Shown: positions 55,901 to 64,000 of the stretch, in pieces
How the letters are laid out: each line of letters starts with the position of its first letter
Position numbering within the stretch: position 1 is the first letter of the stretch
Source of the DNA: Poa pratensis
Taxonomy: Eukaryota; Streptophyta; Magnoliopsida; Poales; Poaceae
NCBI GenBank assembly: GCA_947311845.1
Contig: CAMZMU010000115.1
Coordinates: forward strand, 29,881,351 to 29,945,350
Direction: 5' to 3'
DNA length: 64,000 nt
Notes under the pieces: generated by a model
Seen by the model: only the letters and a program-made list of their open reading frames with translations
Database searches by the model: none
Told to the model about the DNA's origin: nothing
Made by a program: the position numbers and the translations under genes

Positions 55901-58900
55901 GAGTGTGGAACTACAGGAAAACTGTATGGTAGCTCAAGATTCAACAACTATTTTGACGCTGGAACCTAACCATTTATGGCCGCAGTTAAGACGTCGCTAT
56001 TAAAGCTTACCCGCTATGGGGGGATTACGAACTTGCATGGACGGATTAAAAGGTGGAGCAGTCTGAACAAAATCAAATGGCTTAGCCCCTCTAGCATTCA
56101 ACTTGCTCCTAACCCAGTGCCGGTCATCTTGAATGTCAAGTTCTTCATTCCTGTAAGATAAGCCAATTGAATTAATAGAAGATATGCCATTTATTGATAA
56201 CTTTCAAACTATTGATCACACGATAACAAATAAAGACATTTTATGCACCGACATTCTAAATGGCATCCGGGTTAAGGGGAAAACACTATTGAATCTCCGT
56301 GTTATTGCAAGCCATTCTTCATCATACTGGATTTCATATGGTCCTGGACTAGATGGAATGTCTATTACCTGAAAATGGATTGGCATGATTTACTCAGAAC
56401 AAATGCGTACTAGAATCTTATTTGTAGTGGCTCAAATGACCGTGAAAGAGAAGGTAAAAGACTACCTGCAAAAAATTCCGCCGAGGAAGGCACTTATCAA
56501 GCGCAAGAAACTTAGTCGTAGGTCCATCCTCACCATGTTGAATGATAGCTGGAAATCTACAATGAAGATGAGCTGAAAACCAGTATGGTGGTTTTAATTT
56601 GTTCAGTAATTTTGCTGCAGGTTCACTGCCTAGTGTTCTACTGTGGACCTGAAATGGCAAGAGAATATCAAAAATAGTAAGATATTCCGATGCAACACAA
56701 TCGGACAATCCTGAAAGGTATGTGTTAGGGAAGCATGAAGGGAAAGCCGTCTCAATCAAGTATTGTGCATATCATACCACAGTGGTCATCATACAAGATT
56801 TGGTGTCCCGGAAATCGGTTTTCCAAATAGAAATACTTTTGTTGCCCATAGGTGTGAGTGCGACCCACATAACGATGTAAGAAAAGCATTACCATTCTTT
56901 AGCTAAAATTCTAAGGTTTATCTAGCGTACCTTTACAAGATTAATCGGCAGAAGTAGGTCAATAAACAACGATTAGGTTATCGCATATGTTGTTACAACC
57001 TTGGAAACTTTTACACCACAGTAACACATCATGAAAATTACAACAGCACAAATTAATCATACTCACACCTATGGGCAACAAAATGTGGCATTGTTGGCTG
57101 TTGCACAACAAAGTTAACACTCTCCCTTGATGCATTTTCACAAGGTTACTGGGTGATCAGTTATGATAGGCATATCTTATAGAGAGAAGAGTGTTGACAT
57201 GGATCAAATGTGTCGTGTAATAAGGCTTAGGGAGAGAGGAGGGGAAGGACTCTCACCCCAGGGGCAAAATAGAGGAACAACTCTTTTAATTCGTTCCTCA
57301 GAGGGTCCTCTTTATATATAGGCCTAACAATCCAACCTAAGTAACAAATCGTAGATCTTATGTCTAATTTGTTTAAAGCCCGAGCTAAAAAATATCTTCT
57401 GAATTAAAAAATAAACTACCTAATTGATAGGGGATCTCCCTCCTGACTTGGCGCTGGGTAGGCCATGTACTACACATATATAACATAACACATATGTAAC
57501 ACACACAAAAAAACTTATGCCAGTGGGTAACTTGGTATTACCTCTGCTGCGAAATGTTTTTTCTCTTGAATGAGCTTCTGCCAGTTTCCATATTCAGTAA
57601 TGCCCAAAGGCCAGTCATGTGAGATGAATATATCTAAGGGCTCCTTCACATGCATTAGCTTGAGCACATCGTAATGCCTTACATGGTACACTGAGATCTT
57701 GTTACCTTCACTGTATGGAGGCCTCTCATGGTGTCCTGCGTAGGTTAGCAATAATAAGTTCTGAATGCTCTGTTCAGAGTCTAATGACATTTACAGTTCT
57801 AGTTCAGAATCATTCTTCAATATGCATCGACTCCCTAGACAATAACTTCTAGACTCAAATTATTGAAAGAAAAACACAACGAATATCCAAACTAGAAAGT
57901 ATCCCTGACAAATATGAGGGTGGACAAATGGCTCCCGAGCTCCGGCGAGATCGTTTTCCAAAAAAATAAAAAAGGCATTTGAAACAACAACAACAACAAC
58001 AACAACAACAATAACAACAACAAAGCCTTTTTTCCCAAACAAGTTGGGGTAGGCTAGAGTTGAAACCCATAAGATCTCGAAACCAGGTCATGGTTCTGGC
58101 ACATGGATAGCTAACTTCCACGCAGCCCTATCCATGGCTAGTTCTTTGGTGAAAAAAAAAGGCATTTGAAAGTTTCAAAAAAATTGGGAAAATAATTCTA
58201 GATATAGATAATGATGAACTCTACTAGTGTGCAATTTTTTTGTATTTTAGGCTGAGAAAAATGAAAAATGTGTGGTGTCAAGCTTCATGTGCTAACCACT
58301 ATTCCATAAGACCGATCTGATGGAAAGGGTCAGACAATCCACATATACTGTAACACCCCCTCTCACGTGTGACTCGGAGAAGCCAACACGTGCATACAAA
58401 TCTCAGAGGTATACATCTCGGCCAATACGTGGACTCAGAGGTATGACTCAAGAGGTCTATACGTGGACTCAGAGGTATGACTCAAGAGACGTATACGTGG
58501 ACACACAGGGGGGCTACAACAATTTTTTAATAAAGTGCGGAAGCTAGGACTCAAACTTGAGACCTTGGCTCTGATACCATGTCAAGCTTCATGCGCTAAC
58601 CACTATTCCATAAGACCGATCTGATGGAAAGGGCCAGACAATCCACATATACTGTAACATGTGGATCTGGGTAGAGTAAACAGTGCACATTTTCAACACT
58701 TGAAATTTTGCCAAATTTGTCATTTTTGTAGCCTAGAATACAAAGAATTTTGAATTAAGATTTTGCACGCTGGTAGATTTCAACGTTATCTACACCTAGG
58801 ATTTTTGTTCAGAACTTTTTTTAACTTACAAAGCCGATTTCGAGATTTTCAAAAAAAGGCCACCATGGAGTTCGGGCTCCATTTGTGGTTTCAGTAACAA

Positions 58901-60456
58901 ATATCAACTAACTTGCCTGAGTAATAACTGTGTCGATTATGTATTCCTGACATTCCACCAATTCGAATGTTCCCAAACTTAACAACACCAGCAAACCCCA
59001 AGAAGTAGATGTTAGGTGCTGCCCATCCTCCATAGTACCTGATAGCCATTACATCAAGAATGAAACATATCATGCACTGAACAATAATACTCAAATGTAT
59101 TGAGTAAATCAATGTATCTAATGAGTGATAGCTGTAAATCTTCTTTAATTAAACTCTAAGCAAAATATTGGCCCGAAACAACAGAAAGCCTAGTGTCAAA
59201 ATGATGTCTTTGTCCCCTTAATTCCATTCGTTTACATCCTATGTTTCTATTAATTATTACAGGGGGCCCCGATCCAGGAGTATATAAGTGGCTTTGTAAC
59301 AATAACAGCACAGTTCCCTACATAGAACAGATTTTACTTAGAAAGAAAATTTGACTAAAATCTGTGTAAAATTTAATAATACTGTGTTTCAGTCTTTCCC
59401 CATATTCGTATGTGCCAATTGTAGTTGTTTTCCCCCAAAGTGAAAATATACAATAATGTCCTAGAGCTAAACGAAACAAGGAATTTGTATTTTGAAACTT
59501 GTGTAGGGCATAAATGACAAAAACTCACAGTTCCCATAAGTAATTGGATGCTTCATGATTTCCACCGATGAAGATAGTGGGGTATGGGGCAACTTCTTGT
59601 CCGGAGTAGTACTTCCAAAATGAGTTCATGGTACGATACTTTGGTTTGACATTTACACACTGTAAATCAGTCTCATTCCTTACAGCCTGCATGAAAAGGT
59701 GCAAAGTCACTGTACAGTGAATACTTATCAAACATTAAACTGTAAGCGTTGTGAAAATTAATGTGCCCATGCTCCACAGAATCAAGCCATATATGACCTT
59801 CTTAAGAGCATGTAAGAGAAACACATTTCTCTAAGAAAGGACCCACACGCAACATCCAGCTAACAGCAATCATTTGAGGGCTCTGAAGCAACCTATGAAT
59901 AAGCCCATCGTGCATAGAAAATTCTTTTGATAACAGCATTAGTTATCTACTCCACGCAGTGACAGATATCAGGTTCAAACAAACAACTAACCAGCTTCGC
60001 CAACCAGACGGCACAATATACACATTTGTCCAAGCAGTTGCAGGTATGGCAGATGGCATCGATAACTAGTAAGACATGATGCAGAACAATATACAACTTT
60101 TCCCAAATTGTAAACAGGCAATGTTTTGAAGGGTAAAAAAAACAACTCAAATCCAAAGAGCGTGAGCAGAGAGGACTGCAGCCTGCGCACCTGGAAATCG
60201 CCGCAGCAGATGAGGAGGTCGATCTTGATGCCCTCAGCCTCCTCGAGATGGCGCATCGTGTCGTAGACCTTGTCCAGCTCCCCGTGCATGCATCCCTCCA
60301 CCGCGATCTGCACAGGACACCCACGGAGGCATTACGTCGAACACGTTGCCGGCACGGTAACAGGGACCGGGAACGTAGCAGCCGGTGCTCGGAGCACACG
60401 CAGATGTATCCGCAGAAACGGAGCGCAGATGAGATTCGAGGATCACTCACCTTCAT
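52920..60456 (-). CDS. DBR1: RNA lariat debranching enzyme DBR1
   Basis: Ten exons: 60451-60456, 60191-60307, 59529-59686, 58917-59038, 57542-57735, 56466-56648, 56253-56368, 56011-56150, 55668-55748 and 52920-53023. They join in frame to 1,221 bases, 406 residues. DBR1 is the nuclear metallophosphoesterase that opens the 2'-5' bond of excised intron lariats. Motifs: GCMHGELD (8-15, with Cys8 and His10), [24 protein letters not shown] (Asn84, His85), SHDWP (173-177) and SAHLHCRF (His226, His228). The C-terminal part has [34 protein letters not shown] and an acidic tail ending DDDEDDE, as in plant homologues of similar length. Exon 1 contributes only Met-Lys. Intron 4 uses a GC-AG pair (TCAG|GCAAGT). 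Introns 4, 5 and 9 contain retroelements or repeats but do not disturb the frame. The GGCCCA-rich promoter suggests constitutive expression. Confidence 0.96.
53255..54820. repeat. Triplicated module in DBR1 intron 9
   Basis: A body of about 220-300 bp occurs three times (53338-53645, 53786-54085, 54500-54730). It shares blocks such as CGAGTAGGTT, CATTCCCGTGATCG, CGTTTGAATTTTC and CACAAGTAGATG. A 13-mer head CTACTATATATAA occurs exactly at 53255, 54183 and 54808, each followed within 20-40 bp by a GCACTGTA motif. The heads precede new module starts, suggesting tandem or nested copies of one transposon, possibly Helitron-like. Confidence 0.7.
57192..57501 (-). mobile_element. Possible solo LTR in DBR1 intron 5
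   Basis: Minus-strand sequence runs from TGTTACATATG to CATGTCAACA, imperfect inverted TG..CA ends. It contains TATATATAAAGAGGACCC, a promoter-like TATA box, near its middle. This fits an LTR, but no 5-bp target duplication is seen, so it remains tentative. Confidence 0.4.
57985..58154 (-). mobile_element. 5'-truncated RTE LINE insertion in DBR1 intron 4
   Basis: A 170-bp fragment of the same RTE 3' end as at 45146-45545 with its (TTG)n tail. It is flanked by a perfect 17-bp duplication AAAAAAGGCATTTGAAA at 57968-57984 and 58155-58171. Only the last few dozen codons of ORF2 and the 3' UTR inserted. Confidence 0.9.
58276..58659 (-). mobile_element. TRIM retrotransposon, complete (384 bp), in DBR1 intron 4
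   Basis: Two 80-bp terminal direct repeats (58276-58355 and 58580-58659) start TG and end CA and differ at two positions only. On the minus strand the 5' LTR is followed directly by TGGTATCAGAGCC, the primer-binding site complementary to initiator tRNA-Met. The 3' LTR is preceded directly by the polypurine tract GAGAGGGGG. A perfect 5-bp duplication TGTGG flanks it (58271-58275, 58660-58664). The 224-bp interior is non-coding and has an internal ACGTGGACTCAGAGGTATGA repeat. Every structural hallmark of a terminal-repeat retrotransposon in miniature is present; it would need enzymes in trans. Confidence 0.93.
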
Positions 60457-60603
60457 GGCGTGCGGTGCGGGGCGCGCCCGTTGATTGGAGGGAGAGCAGC
60501 GGTTGCCGGAGGAGGCTGGGGCAGAGGTTCGGAGGAAAGGCGTGAGAGGAGAAGACAACGCGCGAGCAAAGGGGTAAAAGGGTTTTGGGTGAAAAGTCCA
60601 CGT

Positions 60604-60703
60604 GGCCCAGCTTTATAGTGGGCTGAATCCTCTACTGTTTGTCGGCTCGGGCACGTCGCGACGGTTATGCTTGTTGGGCTGAATCCTCTGTTGTTTGGGC
60701 CCA
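60604..60703 (-). promoter_or_regulatory. DBR1 promoter: GGCCCA motifs and duplicated TGGGCTGAATCCTCT
   Basis: GGCCCA at 60604-60609, TGGGCCCA at 60696-60703 and an identical 15-mer TGGGCTGAATCCTCT at 60619-60633 and 60675-60689 lie 150-250 bases upstream of the DBR1 start. The GGGC cores are site II-like and typical of plant housekeeping promoters. No TATA box is seen. Confidence 0.5.
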
Positions 60704-61186
60704 CAGCCGTAAATCGTGCCAAGAGATGCATGATCTGAGGTCAGCTCCAGTCCTGATTCCCCTCCACACACAGAAAAACTCAGTCCTGATGCAGAACGTT
60801 TATGTTTCAAAAAAAAAAATACCGTAGGCAGTGTGAACTGTTCTGTTTTTTCGAGGTTCAGAAATTATGGCAAGAACTCGAAATTTGCACTCCAGGTTGA
60901 GAAGCTGCGAGGACACGACGACGCGAGACGAGAGCATGTAAATCTTGAATTCCAGTGGCACTCCGTTCCCGAAGAACCAGAAGAAAATAGTGTACCCAAG
61001 ATTTGACATACAGAAAAGGAAAGCTCGAATTCATTCATATATATACACACTACAGAGTCGCATTGTATCTACACATTAGATCTTGCCTCGGCGCCGATCG
61101 CCACATCTTCTCGCTGAGTTATTTACTTACATTCTTGCCAACGAAAGATGACAGCAGGTAACACGAATTAAAGAAAGAAACATGTT
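60704..61186. other. Spacer between DBR1 and the small ORF
   Basis: Contains the distal DBR1 promoter and probably the 3' UTR of the 61187-61495 ORF. An A-run at 60810-60819 and no further gene. Confidence 0.35.
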
Positions 61187-61495
61187 TCAGGACGACCAGC
61201 AGCTGAGCTCCACGGCCTCCTCGAACTTGCTTCCCAGCGCCGCGGCCTTCTCCGCCTCCTGATCGCCGCCGGTGCGGCAACCCCTCCGTTTCACCTCGGC
61301 GCCTGACACCGCCTCTGGCGCCGCATCCCGCCGCGCCGGCGCCATGACACCAGAGGAGGAGGAGGAGAAGACATTGCGGAAGCTGAACCGAAAGCCGCCG
61401 GCACCCTTGCCGTGCGGCGCCTCCGCCTCCGCCGCAGCGGGGCCGTGGTGGAGTTGGTGGTAGCTGAGGAACAGCATCGACGCGCTCGGGGCCAT
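61187..61495 (-). CDS. Small hypothetical protein, 102 residues
   Basis: A single-exon frame begins MAPSASMLFLSYHQLHHG and ends KFEEAVELSCWSS. It is alanine-, serine- and arginine-rich in the middle, with FRFSFRNVFSSSSSG and no signal peptide or membrane span. I do not recognise the family; the terminal LSCW resembles the tail of plant wound-responsive small proteins, but nothing else does. Support for a real gene: an ATG start, GC-rich coding-like composition bounded by AT-rich sequence, and a TATA box 139 bases upstream on the same strand. Opposite-strand frames here are shorter. Confidence 0.5.
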   Translation of the reverse strand: MAPSASMLFLSYHQLHHGPAAAEAEAPHGKGAGGFRFSFRNVFSSSSSGVMAPARRDAAPEAVSGAEVKRRGCRTGGDQEAEKAAALGSKFEEAVELSCWSS

Positions 61496-61633
61496 CGCCT
61501 AGCTATCGACTTTGCTGCGATCGATTCTCAGGACGAACACGACGGTCTTGGTCTTGGATTGGATTGAATGTAGTAGTCGGATTGGATAGGGTTGGATTGG
61601 ATAGGATTGGATTAGTAGTTCCCGCTTGCTGGG

Positions 61634-61640
61634 TATATAT
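61634..61640 (-). promoter_or_regulatory. TATA box of the small ORF
   Basis: CCATATATACCC on the minus strand, 139 bases upstream of the ATG at 61495, which places a start of transcription near 61605. Confidence 0.5.
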
Positions 61641-62872
61641 GGGGTCCGGACTCAGAGGTGATTGTATACGGTAGGTGGGTGTGCCGGAGTTTTGGGGGAA
61701 ACCAGTGGGCTATCTTTAGATTCCATTGCGCTGTCACTGGAACCTGCAGTCGTGAGCCTGTGGGAGGCGCCCCCGGTTTCATGTGCGCGCACTACGGGGA
61801 GACGACGAGCAAAGCGGGTGCCGTCACGAGGCAGCACACGCCGTGGATGGTGGAGAAAGCTGATCCATCGGCGGAACGGCGACGGATGGTTTGTGGTGGG
61901 TGGGAGCGCGCGCCGGCACGGGCAACGGCGCGGCGCCTCGTGGGAGGTCACAACCGGCGTGTGCCGAGCTCGGATCTGCCCATGGTTTTTATGATGTTCT
62001 ACTGAAACGCCCTGCCCCGTAGAAGGGGAGCAATTTCACTACCTCGCTGGATAAATCTCGATGTGCAAGCTACCAGGAGAGCACTACATAACTAGTACTA
62101 GATCACCAAGCATGCAACTTCAAGTGCTAAAATTCAATTCGGCCAGGTTATATAGATGGTGGCATCATCAACTCAGCATTGATAAGCAAAATTTCTGGGG
62201 AGCTAATGTACATATACATGGCTAATCAACAAAATCTAAACAAGTATTCCCTTTAACTAGAACTGCCTACAGGTAGCGCTGTCCAAAAACATTCACTGCA
62301 CTACTCTTACTATAAGGTATCTTGCTGCATCCCAGGCACGCCAGCCAAAGATTTATCAGAATGTACATACAACATATAGTAATATCAAGCATACATGGTA
62401 GTGCTCATAGCTCATAAAACTACTGAGATCTCCAGCTGCTGATCCTCGCATCACTGGGATCAGTAAACAGCATGCTCCAGCCAGGTGCTTCTGCAGCAAG
62501 CACCGCAGAGCAACCACCAAAGCTCTCAAGTACTGTATCACCATGTCGGAGTAGCGGTTGAATCAACTGGGAAACTCCAGGGTGACTGCTTCACATAAAG
62601 TCCCCATTATCTATGGGGAGTTTGGTGGCAACAGTGCCACACATTTTCGATCCCCGGAATCAGGAAGGGAATGGGGAAAATACAGTATCCAGGTCCCCAG
62701 CCACAAATCAACATGTATGTGTATGGTACAACTACAGATCTAAGTTATACATGAGAGATCATACATCAATTCAACTTTCAGTTGTAACAGGAAAGGCATT
62801 GTGTGAGGTCCGACCATCTGCCATGAGCTCTGCTGCGACTTCTTCAGACGAGGATATGATTCCAACCTCCAA
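61641..62872. other. Upstream flank of the small ORF and 3' flank of the FIP1-like gene
   Basis: 61660-61990 is GC-rich with open but featureless frames on both strands. From 62000 the sequence is AT-rich; the part nearest 62872 should be the FIP1-like 3' UTR. No further gene seen. Confidence 0.35.
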
Positions 62873-63440
62873 TCAACTCCCAGTCCACCTCCTCTTGCGA
62901 GCTGGTCGCTCTGGCTTCACTTCAGTATCTGCAGCAGGAGATTCATTCTGGGGGTCTGCACTTCAGTATCCGCCTTCTTGTTTTGGGGTGCCTCCTTCTC
63001 GCCGGGCATAGGAAGTTTGAAACGTTCACTTCTTCTCTTTAGCCTCTCAACCGTGTCTAGATGCCGTTCACGCTCCTCAGCTGTCTTCTCAGACGCTTGT
63101 CCATTATCGCCACTGCTCTTGAGGTCTGAGTTGCCAACTATAGCAGGAACATCAGATTTACCTGACGCGTCAGCAGTGGGGGTTGAACGTCCGCTTTGAT
63201 TGAAGGAAATATAGGTGTAGCTTCATTAGCAACATTACTGTAATCTATCTCTTTGTGGCTTGTCCATCGCTCCAACTTAGACCGACCCCTTCTTGAATCC
63301 TCGGTGTTCTCATCATCTGACATGGCTTCTTCTTCCCCTTGTTTCACAAATGAATCATGTCGTTGAGGATTCTTGCTTGTCTTGGATGACGTAGCATGAT
63401 CCCTACCATTTTCTTGCTCCCTCACTCCTTTGATCTCAAC
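62873..63440 (-). CDS. FIP1-like polyadenylation factor, C-terminal exon, two one-base frame disruptions
   Basis: After a TTGTATAG acceptor the exon opens VEIKGVREQENGRD and contains MSDDENTEDSRRGRSKLERW followed by TSHKEIDYSN, then HLDTVERLKRRSERFKLPMP. These are signatures of the C-terminus of plant FIP1 proteins, which connect the CPSF complex with poly(A) polymerase. The conserved frame ends EVKPERPARKRRWTGS with TGA at 62873-62875. To stay in that frame the sequence would need one extra C in each of two C5 runs (near 63178-63182 and 62950-62954). As written, the first shift runs into early stops. The exon is 568 bases; two more would make 570, a whole number of codons. Earlier exons lie beyond 64000. 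Either an assembly error or a recent pseudogene. Confidence 0.85.
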
Positions 63441-64000
63441 CTATACAAAGTTTTATTTGCATTCGTGTTGAGGAGGGTGAATAATTCAAAGAGTTAAACT
63501 AATATGTAAAAAAAAAGCTCACAAGCAGTAAATTTCCTTACAAAAATTGATACGCTTATAAATTTACCCATGCCGTGCTCTTCATTTTCAAGTAGCACCA
63601 CGTTTTCTTTGCAAAAGAACAATGCTCGTTTATGTCAACAGATAAAATTTTCAAGTAGCATCAAGCTTTAACCGTTATCATTTAAAAGAGACCATTGCAG
63701 ATGAGTAAACACAGAAATCAATTCATACATGTCCACATGAATCACATCTACCACTTACTTGATTCTTATTCACATGGGACTATATGCATTACAGATAAAA
63801 AGCAAGAGGTCTTGGCACTCATAAACAAGTGGATCTTATCACGGGTAATAATTATCCAGGCAAATCAATAAATGGTCCACGATCATTGAGAACACACTGG
63901 TTGAATTTTATCTGAAGTTTCTAGTGGCTGATTGTAAATCGTTACATACGTATGCCAATTTTCTGCCCAGGCGACAAAGATTTACATGCATCAGAACTCA
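63441..64000. other. Intron of the FIP1-like gene (partial)
   Basis: AT-rich sequence upstream of the acceptor at 63441-63442 with no exon-like segment. The preceding exon must be outside the window. Confidence 0.6.

Overview
This is plant nuclear DNA, almost certainly from a Triticeae grass (wheat, Aegilops or barley relatives). Coding exons are rare and very GC-rich. They sit in a dense mixture of LTR, LINE, PIF/Harbinger, hAT and Stowaway elements, with Stowaway ends of the CTCCCTCCGT type. Five protein-coding loci can be supported, and all five lie on the minus strand: a bHLH transcription factor (15224-16475, three exons); a WDR5-type WD40 histone-methylation scaffold (45912-52221, two exons around a 5.3 kb intron); the lariat debranching enzyme DBR1 (52920-60456, ten exons rebuilt base by base); a small unrecognised ORF behind a TATA box (61187-61495); and the last exon of a FIP1-like polyadenylation factor (62873-63440), whose 5' part lies beyond the window.

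Layout. 1-5 kb: LTR fragments, a LINE RNase H-like fragment and two hAT-type MITEs. 5.4-11.3 kb: a mosaic of decayed host-gene pieces that keep their introns (deoxyhypusine synthase, a CWF19-like protein and unplaced exon-like pieces), ending at a CACTA-like terminus. 11.3-15.2 kb: mostly unrecognised. 15.2-16.8 kb: the bHLH gene and its TATA box. 17-27 kb: unrecognised sequence with two more hAT elements, a GC-rich patch and a PIF/Harbinger element carrying a broken transposase. 27.5-34.3 kb: a structurally complete but decayed L1-type LINE with a 16-bp target duplication. 34-45 kb: MITEs, retroelement 3' ends and a second, non-autonomous copy of the same Harbinger family. 45.9-63.4 kb: the gene-rich end.

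Functionally the gene-rich end is a run of nuclear, RNA- and chromatin-related housekeeping genes: WDR5 (H3K4 methylation), DBR1 (intron lariat turnover) and FIP1 (3'-end formation). GGCCCA promoter motifs lie in front of WDR5 and DBR1. Their introns hold many insertions with readable target-site duplications, including a Harbinger element inside a hAT MITE (WDR5 intron) and a complete 384-bp TRIM retrotransposon (DBR1 intron 4). I see no CRISPR array, bacterial operon, rRNA or confident tRNA gene. I found no wholly new biological system; the most informative signals are nested or captured sequence and a probable pair of one-base homopolymer errors in the FIP1 exon.
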